Positions 50,091 to 58,026 of a DNA stretch of 64,000 bases are shown piece after piece. The notes under the pieces were generated by a model. That model searched no databases and was not told the origin of the DNA. It saw nothing but the letters and a program-made list of their open reading frames with translations. Position numbers and translations under genes: made by a program. How positions within the stretch are numbered: position 1 is the first letter of the stretch; each line of letters opens with the position of its first letter. The DNA comes from Leifsonia aquatica (GTDB lineage: Bacteria > Actinomycetota > Actinomycetes > Actinomycetales > Microbacteriaceae). The stretch covers positions 248,001 through 312,000 of the forward strand of contig NZ_JACHVP010000005.1 of assembly GCF_014190775.1 (NCBI RefSeq). Reading direction: 5' to 3'.

Positions 50091-50159
50091 CTTTCGTTTC
50101 CGAAAGCAAATCTAGTCATTCGCTTTCGCATTGACAAGCAAACGCAAGCGGAACACGAT
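50091..50159. promoter_or_regulatory. Divergent galT/deoR promoters with shared -35 and palindromic operator
   Basis: On the plus strand TTGACA (50131-50136), 17 bp and CACGAT (50154-50159) lie 6 nt before the regulator ATG. On the minus strand TTGTCA (50137-50132), 17 bp and TAGATT (50114-50109) serve galT. The two -35 boxes overlap. The palindrome CTTTCGTTTCCGAAAG (50091-50106) sits at the galT transcription start, and CGCTTTCG recurs at 50121-50128. DeoR-type repressor binding is inferred. Confidence 0.6.
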
Positions 50160-50165
50160 GGGCGT

Positions 50166-50957
50166 ATGAGCGAACCGCTGCCTGCCGCCCTCCGCCGGGA
50201 GCGCATGCTCGAACTGATCGGCCGCGCCGGCTTCGTCCGGGTCAGCGAGCTGAGCGAGGAGTTCCAGGTCTCCGACGTCACGGTGCGCAGCGACCTCGAC
50301 GCGCTCGACGAGCGGCAGAGCATCCGGCGGGTCCACGGCGGCGCGGTCCTCCGCGGCACGGGGATGCGTGAGGCCAGCTTCGAGGAGGCCCTGGAGGCGT
50401 CGGCGGACGAGAAGCGGTCGATCGCGCTTGCCGCGGCCGCGCTCGTCGGCTCGGGGAGCAGCGTGCTGCTCGACGTCGGCACCACCACCGCGGCGATCGC
50501 GCGTGCCCTCGCCGACCGGGACGATCTCACCGACGTCACCGTGATCACCAACGGCTTGACGATCGCGCTCGAGCTGGAGCGCGCCATCCCGCGTTTCCAG
50601 GTCGTCGTCACCGGCGGCACGCTGCGGCCGCTGCAGCACTCGCTGGTCGAGCCGTTGGCCTCCAGCCTGCTCGAACGGGTGCACGCCGACCTCGCCTTCA
50701 TCGGCTGCACCGGGGTCCACCCGGTCGGCGGTGTCACCAACGTGAACCTGCCCGAGGCCGACCTGAAGCGCGCGATGGTGACGACCGCGGAGCGCGCCGT
50801 CGTCGTCGCCGACGGCTCCAAGCTCGGCCGCACGCACCTCGGACGCATCGCCGGCATCGACGAGATCTCGGCGCTCGTCACCGGTGTCTCGGCGGCCCCG
50901 GAGGAGCTGTCCGCGCTGCGCGAAACCGGTCTGCCGGTCACCGTCGCCGGGGCCTAG
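50166..50957 (+). CDS. DeoR/GlpR-type transcriptional regulator, probably of galactose genes
   Basis: The 263-residue protein has an N-terminal DeoR winged helix (SELSEEFQVSDVTVRSDLDAL, then IRRVHGGAV) and a sugar-phosphate sensing domain with LLDVGTTTAAIARAL and FIGCTGVHPVGGVTN. Effectors of such regulators are phosphorylated sugars; galactose-1-phosphate is a guess from context. The ATG has no Shine-Dalgarno and is 6 nt after the -10, so it is probably leaderless. It is divergent from galT and followed by the epimerase. Confidence 0.92.
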   Translation: MSEPLPAALRRERMLELIGRAGFVRVSELSEEFQVSDVTVRSDLDALDERQSIRRVHGGAVLRGTGMREASFEEALEASADEKRSIALAAAALVGSGSSVLLDVGTTTAAIARALADRDDLTDVTVITNGLTIALELERAIPRFQVVVTGGTLRPLQHSLVEPLASSLLERVHADLAFIGCTGVHPVGGVTNVNLPEADLKRAMVTTAERAVVVADGSKLGRTHLGRIAGIDEISALVTGVSAAPEELSALRETGLPVTVAGA

Positions 50958-50966
50958 GCTGTGGCC

Positions 50967-51902
50967 ATGCGTGCACCCACCGGCGACCAGTACGACATCG
51001 AATTCGGCGACTTGAGCGCGACCATCACCCAGGTGGCGGCGGGGATCCGCACCCTGCGCTACGCGGGTGTCGACCTCACGGAGCCGTTCCCGGAGGAGTC
51101 CACCCCGCCCTCCGCCGATGGCATCGCGCTCGTCCCGTGGCCCAACCGCGTGAAAGACGGCCGCTGGGAGCTCGACGGCATCGTGCAGCAGCTCGCCCTC
51201 ACCGAGCCGCAGCTCGGGAACGCCAGTCACGGCCTCCTGCGCTACCAGCCGTACACCCTCGTCGCCCGCACCGACTCGTCGGTCACGCAGGCGGCGAGCA
51301 TCTACCCGCAGGCCGGCTATCCGTTCCTCCTCGACACCACGGTCGAGCACGAGCTGGACACCGAGGGCCTCACCGTCACGCACACGATCGCCAACCGCGG
51401 GGAGCGTCCCGCGCCCGTCGCCGTCGGCGCCCACCCCTACCTCCGGATCGGCGACGTGCCCGCCGAGCAGCTCACGCTGACGGTGACCGCGGCCACGCGA
51501 TTCGAGACCGACGACCGGCTCAACGTGATCGGGGAGGCCCCCGTCGCCGGTACGCGCTTCGACCTCTCGGCGGGCGCGCGCGTGAGCGACCTGGACGTGA
51601 ACGACGGCTTCGGCGGGCTCGCCGAGCGGCCGGAGCACGTGCTCGCGGCCGACGACGGCCGTCGTGTGATCCTCTGGAGCGATCCCGCCTTCGCCTACGT
51701 GCAGGTCTTCACGCACCGCGCTTTCGCCACCAAGGCGCCGGGGGAGGTCGCGCTCGCGGTCGAGCCCATGACTGCGCCCGCCAACGCGCTCAACACCGGG
51801 CAGGGGCTCCACTGGATCGCGCCCGGCGAGGAGTGGACGGCGAGCTGGGGCATCCGGCCCGAGGGCTTCGCCGCGTCGTCCTACTTGGCCAGCTGGGGGT
51901 AG
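50967..51902 (+). CDS. Aldose 1-epimerase family protein (galactose mutarotase-like)
   Basis: The protein (311 residues from ATG 50967) has the galactose-mutarotase fold: ALVPWPNRVKDGRW with the substrate Arg, NASHGLLR with the first His, VAVGAHPYLR with the catalytic His, and AVEPMTAPANALNTG with the catalytic Glu. It interconverts sugar anomers for GalK. TAGGCT, overlapping the DeoR stop codon, is 6 nt before the ATG. The 3' end overlaps the convergent SDR gene by 22 nt. Confidence 0.9.
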   Translation: MRAPTGDQYDIEFGDLSATITQVAAGIRTLRYAGVDLTEPFPEESTPPSADGIALVPWPNRVKDGRWELDGIVQQLALTEPQLGNASHGLLRYQPYTLVARTDSSVTQAASIYPQAGYPFLLDTTVEHELDTEGLTVTHTIANRGERPAPVAVGAHPYLRIGDVPAEQLTLTVTAATRFETDDRLNVIGEAPVAGTRFDLSAGARVSDLDVNDGFGGLAERPEHVLAADDGRRVILWSDPAFAYVQVFTHRAFATKAPGEVALAVEPMTAPANALNTGQGLHWIAPGEEWTASWGIRPEGFAASSYLASWG

Positions 51903-52585
51903 AGGGCGCGCACGTCCTCGTGAAGCTTCGACTTCACATGGCGGGCCACGTCGCCGACGATCGCCTCCGCGTCTCCGGAGAGGACCGCGTCCAGCGCCTC
52001 GTCCACGACCTGCGTCGGCGGGACCTTCACGCCCTCCGCGTTCGCGGCCATCTCCGTGTCGACGTAGCCGACGTGCACTCCGACGACCTGGATGCCCTGC
52101 GGCGCCAGCTCGACGCGCGCGGAGTTGCTCGCCGACCACAGCGCGGCCTTGGTCGCACTGTACGAGCCGAGCGCGAGCCAGCTCAGCGCGGAGTGCATGT
52201 TCACGATCGCGCCGCCGTCGTTCTGCGCCAGCACGGGTGCGAAGGCACGGGTGACCAGGACGGGGCCCCAGAAGTTGGTGTCGAACTCGCGGTGGATCTC
52301 GTCGAGGTCTCCCGAGATGAGCGACTGGTTCACGGCGATGCCGGCGTTGTTGACCAGCACGGTCACATCGCTCGCGATCTCGGCATCGCGCCGGATGCTC
52401 TCGGGGTCGGTCACGTCGAGCGCGAGGGGAACCACTCGGGGGTCGTCGCTCGTGACGGTCTCGGGGCGGCGCGCGGCCGCGTAGACCTTCGCGACGCCGC
52501 GCTGGAGCAGTCCGGCGACGAAGGCGGCTCCGAGTCCGCGGTTGGCTCCGGTGACGAGGGCGGTGCGTCCGGCGAGGTCGGTCAT
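51881..52585 (-). CDS. Short-chain dehydrogenase/reductase
   Basis: The 234-residue classical SDR has the cofactor motif TGANRGLG, NNAG (VLVNNAGIAVN), and catalytic Ser in NMHSALSWLALGSYSATKAA with the YxxxK pair. The acidic residue after beta-2 is not obvious (AAARRPET), which suggests NADP preference. The substrate is unknown. A GGAGGA site precedes the ATG. It is divergent from a TetR regulator with paired operators between them, so it is probably that regulator's target. Confidence 0.92.
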   Translation of the reverse strand: MTDLAGRTALVTGANRGLGAAFVAGLLQRGVAKVYAAARRPETVTSDDPRVVPLALDVTDPESIRRDAEIASDVTVLVNNAGIAVNQSLISGDLDEIHREFDTNFWGPVLVTRAFAPVLAQNDGGAIVNMHSALSWLALGSYSATKAALWSASNSARVELAPQGIQVVGVHVGYVDTEMAANAEGVKVPPTQVVDEALDAVLSGDAEAIVGDVARHVKSKLHEDVRALYPQLAK

Positions 52586-52598
52586 GGTTCCTCCAGAA

Positions 52599-52642
52599 GT
52601 AAACAGATCGGTGTACTTCGAAATGTACACAGATCGGTTTAC
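52599..52642. promoter_or_regulatory. Paired TetR-type operators between SDR and TetR genes
   Basis: GTAAACAGATCGGTGTAC (52599-52616) and GTACACAGATCGGTTTAC (52625-52642) are inverted relative to one another with 16 of 18 positions matching, separated by 8 bp. Each half is itself quasi-palindromic around GATC. The right half abuts the TetR promoter (TTTACT at 52638, TAGAAT at 52661), so binding would repress both genes. Confidence 0.75.
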
Positions 52643-52672
52643 TTTGTCCACCGTCGTCCCTAGAATCGGCTC

Positions 52673-53254
52673 ATGACCACCGCCGCCGTCGAGCCCCGGC
52701 CCAAACCGCGCGAGCGCGTGCTCGCCGCCGCCGCCCGGCTCTTCATCGGCGAAGGCGTCAACGCGGTCGGTGTCGACCGCATCGCCCAGGAGGCCGCGGT
52801 CTCCAAACGCTCGATCTACCAGCACTTCGACGGCAAGGACGCCATCATCGCCGAGATGCTGCGGGAGTACGGACCGCGCGTCGTGGCCGGCTACTTCACC
52901 GAGAGCGACGACCTCCCCCCGCGCGAGCGCGTCCTGCACGTCTACGACGCGCTGCACGCGGCGGCCGAGGCGAGCGACTTCTTCGGCTGCCCGTTCGTCA
53001 ACGTCGCCACCGAGCTGCGCGACCGCGAGCATCCCGCGGCGCAGGTGGCGCAGCACTTCAAGGGCGAGCTCACCGCCTTCTTCGAGCGCCAGGCGGTCGC
53101 CGCCGGAGCCTCGGAGCCACACCTTCTCGCCGTGCAGCTGACGCTGCTCTTCGACGGCGCCTCCGCGAGCGCGGCGCTGTGCGGGGGGACCCCCGTCGCA
53201 GCCCGCCTCGCCGCGGAGCAGCTCTTCGATGCGGCGATCGTTCGCGGCTGTTGA
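52673..53254 (+). CDS. TetR family transcriptional regulator
   Basis: The 193-residue protein has an N-terminal TetR helix-turn-helix (GVDRIAQEAAVSKRSIYQHFDGKDAI) and a helical C-terminal ligand domain with the segment FFGCPFVNVATELRD found in one large TetR subgroup. TAGAAT is exactly 6 nt before the ATG and no Shine-Dalgarno is seen, so a leaderless mRNA is expected. It probably controls itself and the divergent SDR through the double operator. Confidence 0.92.
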   Translation: MTTAAVEPRPKPRERVLAAAARLFIGEGVNAVGVDRIAQEAAVSKRSIYQHFDGKDAIIAEMLREYGPRVVAGYFTESDDLPPRERVLHVYDALHAAAEASDFFGCPFVNVATELRDREHPAAQVAQHFKGELTAFFERQAVAAGASEPHLLAVQLTLLFDGASASAALCGGTPVAARLAAEQLFDAAIVRGC

Positions 53255-53386
53255 GTAGCCGTCGGGCGCTACTGAGGCACCAGCGACCGACTGCGTCGTT
53301 CCTTTCCCCATAGCTACTGAATTCGGAGGGCGCGTCGCTCCTTGCGGGCATCGGCGCTACGCGTCTCCCTGAGGAAACCTCGGAAG

Positions 53387-53402
53387 GCGCCCGATCGGGC
53401 GC
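53387..53402 (+). terminator. Short perfect palindrome downstream of TetR
   Basis: GCGCCCGATCGGGCGC forms a 6-bp stem with a GATC loop, about 130 nt after the TetR stop and 86 nt before the surface-protein gene. It could terminate tetR or belong to the leader of the next gene. The rest of 53255-53487 holds no gene that I can support. Confidence 0.35.
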
Positions 53403-53487
53403 TTCTAATATGTCACATCTCCTCGCTCCGATGGAGTGCGGCCGACCGGCCCCAACGGACATACCCCGACCAGATGTGGACAAGCTT

Positions 53488-54273
53488 ATGAACCGTTTCC
53501 TGCGCACCTTCCTGATCTCCGCGACCGTCGCCGTCGGCGCGGTCGTCACCATCCCCGCCGCGGCCTCGGCGGCTCCGATCGAGGATCGTGCCGCGGGCGA
53601 ATCACGGATATTAAAACCGCCGGCGAGCAGTACGGTCGCGCCCGGTCAGGTGTACTCGATGACGGTCTACGATGCTGCGACGCTGGAGGCGACTGTAGGA
53701 GAGACGGTGCAGCTGGTGGCGTTGCCTCTCCGATTGGTGCCCGGTCAGTCCGTCTGTGGCAGCGGTATCCAGATCGGCGAAGGCCCAATCCGCCCCGACG
53801 GAACGATCGAGATCACCGCGACGGGAACCGTTGAGGATGGTCAGACCGTCATCTACTTCTGCCACCCCCGCGTGGGCGGCGGAGGCTACATCTACACCAT
53901 GGACAACCCGTTCGAGCTGCGGTCGCCCGGTGCCGATGAGGGGCTTCCCGTCGACCGGGCGGTCGTGACCGGCGTCGGGAGCCCCGGTGCCCAGGTCGAC
54001 GCGCGCACCGCCGACGGTTCGCCGGTCGGCAGCGCCGTCGTCGGCCAGGACGGCACCTGGTCGGTGACGCTCAGCGATCTGGCTCAGGGCCCCACGACGA
54101 TCACCTTCACCCAGGGCTCGAAGTCGTTCGACGCCGACTTCACCATCGTCAGCGAATCCGAGAGCACGCCGCTCGTCGATCCCGTCAGCGGAGGCGCGCT
54201 CGGCGCGAGCGCTCTCGCCCTCGGGCTCGGCGTCCTGGTGCTGCGTCGTCGCCGCACCCGCACGGCGGTCTGA
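53488..54273 (+). CDS. Secreted surface protein with Ig-like domain and C-terminal membrane anchor
   Basis: The 261-residue protein has a Sec signal peptide (residues 1 to about 30, cleavage near AAASAAP), a beta-rich domain with two cysteines (QSVCGSG and IYFCHPR), an Ig-like domain (about 160-220, VTGVGSPGAQVDARTADGSP) and a C-terminal hydrophobic helix ending in RRRRTRTAV. That tail resembles a cell-wall sorting signal, but TPLVDPVSGG replaces LPXTG. The ATG at 53488 puts the signal peptide at the start; an upstream in-frame ATG (53410) would bury it. Function unknown. Confidence 0.8.
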   Translation: MNRFLRTFLISATVAVGAVVTIPAAASAAPIEDRAAGESRILKPPASSTVAPGQVYSMTVYDAATLEATVGETVQLVALPLRLVPGQSVCGSGIQIGEGPIRPDGTIEITATGTVEDGQTVIYFCHPRVGGGGYIYTMDNPFELRSPGADEGLPVDRAVVTGVGSPGAQVDARTADGSPVGSAVVGQDGTWSVTLSDLAQGPTTITFTQGSKSFDADFTIVSESESTPLVDPVSGGALGASALALGLGVLVLRRRRTRTAV

Positions 54274-54279
54274 CGGCCT

Positions 54280-54672
54280 TTAGCCCCGCTTCGCGATCGC
54301 CCGCCAGCCGCCGGCGCGGTTGTCCGCGATCAGCCGGCGCAGGAAGGCGAGCAGCGCCTCCCGCGCGATCGGGTCTCCCTCGCGGAACCCGATCGTGCGG
54401 GCCGTGGTGTTCGTGTGCCCTGCCGTGATCAGCCCGTCGGGGTCCGGCACGATGCCGCCGTCGTAGACGAACAGGTTGACGTGGTCCTTCGCGGCCAGGA
54501 AGGCGCACACGTTGCCGTCCAGCACGAAGTACGGCTGCACGGTGCGCTTGATCGTCTCCTCGACCTCCGGGTCGGCCTCGTGGATGAGCTCCCGCAGCTC
54601 GGCGAACACCGCACGCTGCCACTCCGGCAGCGGCTCGAGGTAGGCGTCGACGCGCGGATCCCGGGAACCCAT
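54280..54672 (-). CDS. DUF1801 domain protein
   Basis: The 130-residue protein matches the DUF1801 (YdhG-like) family: PEWQRAVFAELRELIHEADPEVEETIK, then a conserved core around VCAFLAAKDHVNLFVYDG. The function of the family is unknown, and it sometimes lies near stress genes. It sits 9 bp upstream of nothing on its own strand and converges on the surface-protein gene with a 6-bp gap. It is 9 bp downstream of the antiporter gene and is probably co-transcribed with it. Confidence 0.85.
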   Translation of the reverse strand: MGSRDPRVDAYLEPLPEWQRAVFAELRELIHEADPEVEETIKRTVQPYFVLDGNVCAFLAAKDHVNLFVYDGGIVPDPDGLITAGHTNTTARTIGFREGDPIAREALLAFLRRLIADNRAGGWRAIAKRG

Positions 54673-54681
54673 GGGCTCAGG

Positions 54682-55791
54682 CTACGGCGCCACCGAGAGG
54701 AAGATGAAGGCCGCGAACAGGATGAGGTGGATGCCGCCCTGCATCCGCACCGCGCGTCCCGGCATGAGCGTCAGGATGCTGACGGCGACGGTGAGGGCCA
54801 GCAGCACGATCTGACTGGCGCCGAGACCCAGGTGCAGTGCGCCGGGGAGCCAGATCGAGGCGACGGCGATCACCGGGATGGTGAGGCCGATGCTCGCGAT
54901 AGCCGAGCCGAGGGCGAGATTGAGGCTCGTCTGCATCCGGTTGAGCTTCGCCGCCTTCGCGGCCGCGATGCCCTCCGGCAGCAGTACCAGCAGCGCGATG
55001 ATCACACCGACGAACGACTGCGGCAGCCCGACCGCGGTGACCGCGCGCTCCAGCGGTGTCGACTCGAGCTTCGCGAGGCCGACGACCGCGACCAGGGCGA
55101 CCAGGAGGAGGCCGAGACTGATCAGAGCGGTGCGGTTCGACGGCCGCTCGGCGTGGCTGTCCTCGTCCTCCTCGTTGCCGTTGCCCTCACTGGGCTTCAG
55201 AGCGACCGGAAGGAAGAAGTCGCGATGCGCGAAGGTCTGGGTGAAGACGAACATCGCGTAGAGGGAGATCGAGGCGAGGGCTGCGAACACCAGCTGGCTC
55301 GGCGAGAACTGCGGGCCGGGTGTCTCGGTGAACGTCGGCACCACCATCGTGAGGGTGGCCATCGCGGTGACCGTCGCGAGCGCGGCGCTGCTGCCCTTGG
55401 GGTTGAACGAGGTCATCGACCCGCGGCTCGAACTGAGGAGCAGCGAGAGGCCGACGATACCGTTCATCGTGATCATGACCGCCGAGAAGACGGTGTCGCG
55501 GGCGAGCGTCTCGGAGTCCTTGCCCGAGGTCATCAGCGTCACGATCAGCGCCACCTCGATCACGGTCACCGCCACCGCGAGCACCAGGGAGCCGAAGGGC
55601 TCGCCGACCCGGTGGGCCACGACCTCCGCGTGCTGGACCGCCGCGAGCACGGTGCCGCCGAGCACGAGCGCGATCAGCACGACCGCCCAGGGCTGGAGCT
55701 CGACCGTCCAGAAGGCGACGAGCAGGACGACGCCGATGATCGGGACGACGACCGCCCAATAGCGGGTGAGCCAGGATGCGATCGCTTTCAT
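54682..55791 (-). CDS. Calcium/cation:proton antiporter (ChaA-like, CaCA superfamily)
   Basis: The 369-residue protein has about ten membrane helices in two repeats. The alpha-1 motif is in AEVVAHRVGEPFGSLVLAVAVTVIEV and alpha-2 in VVGVIIALLVLLPEG-like sequence (SFVGVIIALLVLLPEG), each with the acidic residue needed for Ca2+. It exchanges Ca2+ or Na+/K+ for protons. A charged loop (GNGNEEDEDSHAER) separates the repeats. The ATG at 55791 is preferred because CAGGAT lies 6 nt upstream. Confidence 0.9.
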   Translation of the reverse strand: MKAIASWLTRYWAVVVPIIGVVLLVAFWTVELQPWAVVLIALVLGGTVLAAVQHAEVVAHRVGEPFGSLVLAVAVTVIEVALIVTLMTSGKDSETLARDTVFSAVMITMNGIVGLSLLLSSSRGSMTSFNPKGSSAALATVTAMATLTMVVPTFTETPGPQFSPSQLVFAALASISLYAMFVFTQTFAHRDFFLPVALKPSEGNGNEEDEDSHAERPSNRTALISLGLLLVALVAVVGLAKLESTPLERAVTAVGLPQSFVGVIIALLVLLPEGIAAAKAAKLNRMQTSLNLALGSAIASIGLTIPVIAVASIWLPGALHLGLGASQIVLLALTVAVSILTLMPGRAVRMQGGIHLILFAAFIFLSVAP

Positions 55792-55911
55792 GGGTCCATC
55801 CTGCCAGGGCGCGTCTCCACACCACATGGGTGCTTTCGCTCCGGCGACCGATCCGGGCGACACCCGGCGCGCTGCCACGGCTGCCGCCTCCCGTGCTGGT
55901 GGGATGGGCGC

Positions 55912-56550
55912 ATGGCCCGCTCACGGATCCTCTCGTCCCGCCCCGCCGCCCCGCGTCTCGTCGCTGCCGCGCTCGCCGCCGGCGCTCTGGTCCTGGCCGT
56001 CGCCGGGTGCTCGGCGTCCGGCTCGCCGACCTCGACACCGACCGCGTCGACGTCGACCTCCACGTCGACCGCGACCTCGACGCCGCGACCGACAGGCACC
56101 AGCAGCTCGGCACCGGTCGATGGGCAGTGCGACACGGGGTCGCTGAGCGGCAGCATCCAGCCCGGCGGAGGCGGTGCGGCGGGCAGTGTGGAGGTCACGC
56201 TCGTGCTGACCAACAACGGCAGCGCGCAGTGCGCGCTGCAGGGTTGGCCGGGCGTGTCGTTCGTCGGCGACGGCAACGGCACCCAGCTCGGTGCACCGGC
56301 CGACTTCGACCGCAGCGCGCCGCACCCGACGGTGACCCTGCAGCCGGGCGGCACCGCGCAGGCGGCGCTCAAGATCGTGCAGGCGGGGAATTACTCGGAG
56401 TCGGAGTGCGACCCGAAGCAGGCGGACGGTTTCCGCGTCTACCCGCCCGGGTCGACGGAGTCGCTCTTCGTGAAGGATGCGGATGTGACCGCGTGCCAGT
56501 CGGACTCCATCTCGCTGCTGACGGTGAAGGCACTCGTTCCGGGCGCCTGA
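55912..56550 (+). CDS. DUF4232 lipoprotein
   Basis: The 212-residue protein has a lipoprotein signal with lipobox AVAGC (cysteine at 33), a Ser/Thr-rich linker of about 40 residues, and a DUF4232 domain (VEVTLVLTNNGSAQCALQGWPGVSFV) with paired cysteines. The family is common in actinobacterial envelopes and has no assigned function. TGGGAT lies 6 nt before the ATG, again without a Shine-Dalgarno. It is followed by the ClC gene 22 bp downstream. Confidence 0.85.
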   Translation: MARSRILSSRPAAPRLVAAALAAGALVLAVAGCSASGSPTSTPTASTSTSTSTATSTPRPTGTSSSAPVDGQCDTGSLSGSIQPGGGGAAGSVEVTLVLTNNGSAQCALQGWPGVSFVGDGNGTQLGAPADFDRSAPHPTVTLQPGGTAQAALKIVQAGNYSESECDPKQADGFRVYPPGSTESLFVKDADVTACQSDSISLLTVKALVPGA

Positions 56551-56572
56551 ACGCCTCCGTTACGCTGAGCGG

Positions 56573-57850
56573 GTGACTTCCGCCCGAGCCGTGCGTCGTC
56601 CCGGCGCCCCGTCCTGGGTGATCCGTCTCGTCGTCGTTACCGCTCTCGTGGGTGTGGGCGGAGGCATCGGCGGCGCCTTGGTGTACCTCGCGCTGCACGC
56701 GATCCAGCACCTGGCGTTCGGGTACTCGGAGGGGTCGTTCCTCGAGGGGTTGCAGGAGGCTCCGCCCGTCAGCCGTGTGGTCGCGCTGGTCGTCGCCGGA
56801 GTGATCGGCGGCGTCGGCTGGTGGCTGCTCCGGTGGTGGGGGCGGCGTCGCCCCGATCACGCCGTCGTCTCGGTGGAGGCGTCGGTCGGAGGCCGCCGGA
56901 TGCCCGGCATCGTGACGCTCGTCAACGCCGCCCTCCAGATCGTCATCGTCGGCCTCGGCGCCTCCATCGGCCGCGAGGTGGCGCCACGGGAGGTCGCGGC
57001 GCTCTGGGCAGGCTGGCTCTCCGACCGTGCGGGCGTGACAGCTCGCGAACGCCGCATCCTGGTGGCGTGCGGAGCCGGAGCCGGCCTGGCCGCCGTCTAC
57101 AACGTGCCGCTCGGCGGTGCCGTCTTCGCCGTCGAGATCCTCCTGGCCGAGGTGAGCTTCGCCACCATCCTGCCGGCCCTCGCGACCTCCGCGATCGCCG
57201 CACTCGTCGCCCGCATCGTCGTGCCCGCGAACCCGCTCTACGCCGTGGAGCAGGTGCCGCTCTCGCCGACGATCGTGCTCTGGTCCGTGCTCGCCGGACC
57301 GCTGCTCGGGTTCGCCGCCGTCGGGTTCGTGAAGCTCGTGGGCTTCGCGCAGCGCCACCGCCCGAAATCGTGGGGCATCCTCATCGTCATGCCGCTCGTC
57401 TTCGCGGCCGTCGGCGTGGTCTCGCTGTGGCTCCCCGCCATCCTCGGCAACGGGAGGTCGCTCGGCCAGCTGGCCTTCACCGCTGCGATGCCGGTGCTGT
57501 TGATCTTCGCCATCACCGTGGTGAAGACGGCGTCGACCGTGGGCACGATCGGTGCCGGTGCCGCCGGTGGCACCCTGACCCCCTCCCTGGCGATCGGCGC
57601 AGGTCTGGGCCTGACGATCGGGGCCCTCTGGAACCTGATCTGGCCGGGCGCTCCGCTCGCCGGATTCGCCCTCATCGGCGCCGCGGCCTTCCTCGCCGTC
57701 ACGATGCGGGCGCCGTTCACCGCCCTGGTGCTCGTCATGGAGTTCACGAACCAGGGCCTCCAGCTCCTCGCCCCGATCATGCTCTGCATCGCGGGGGCCG
57801 TCGCCGTCGGCTATCTGATGGAGCGCGGCCGCGTCACGGGCGTCGCGTAG
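56573..57850 (+). CDS. ClC family chloride channel/transporter
   Basis: The 425-residue protein has the ClC architecture. The SIGREVAP segment corresponds to the GREGP gating-Glu motif, and GAGLAAVYNVPLGGAVFAVE to the GxFxP-flanking helix. GTIGAGAAGGTLTPSLAIG follows. The N-terminal GSGIP chloride motif is not recognisable (GRRMPGIV instead), and the GREGP glycine is Val, so ion selectivity may differ from model proteins. The GTG start is 6 nt after TACGCT, a leaderless arrangement. Confidence 0.9.
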   Translation: MTSARAVRRPGAPSWVIRLVVVTALVGVGGGIGGALVYLALHAIQHLAFGYSEGSFLEGLQEAPPVSRVVALVVAGVIGGVGWWLLRWWGRRRPDHAVVSVEASVGGRRMPGIVTLVNAALQIVIVGLGASIGREVAPREVAALWAGWLSDRAGVTARERRILVACGAGAGLAAVYNVPLGGAVFAVEILLAEVSFATILPALATSAIAALVARIVVPANPLYAVEQVPLSPTIVLWSVLAGPLLGFAAVGFVKLVGFAQRHRPKSWGILIVMPLVFAAVGVVSLWLPAILGNGRSLGQLAFTAAMPVLLIFAITVVKTASTVGTIGAGAAGGTLTPSLAIGAGLGLTIGALWNLIWPGAPLAGFALIGAAAFLAVTMRAPFTALVLVMEFTNQGLQLLAPIMLCIAGAVAVGYLMERGRVTGVA

Positions 57851-57894
57851 CGCCCGGAGCGGGGGAGGATCGGCGCTCGTCCGCGATCATGGAG

Positions 57895-57967
57895 TGGGCC
57901 CGGTGGGGCTCGAACCCACGACCCGCGGATTAAAAGTCCGATGCTCTGCCAACTGAGCTACAGGCCC
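57895..57967 (-). tRNA. tRNA-Lys (anticodon TTT)
   Basis: On the minus strand a 73-nt cloverleaf starts GGGCCTGTAGCTCAGTTGG. The anticodon loop is CTTTTAA with TTT in the anticodon position, followed by the T-arm GTGGGTTCGAGCCCCAC. The acceptor stem pairs fully with one G-T, and the discriminator base is A. CCA is not encoded. Confidence 0.97.
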
Positions 57968-58026
57968 GATCGTTGACTAATCTACCGTGGATCGCACCCG
58001 TCCCGCGCACGGGGGAGAATGGGGCA

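Noticed and set aside
53255-53487. Leader of the surface-protein gene considered as a cyclic di-AMP (ydaO) riboswitch
   Set aside because: The conserved ydaO blocks are not present in order; only a short palindrome and no pseudoknot partners could be found.
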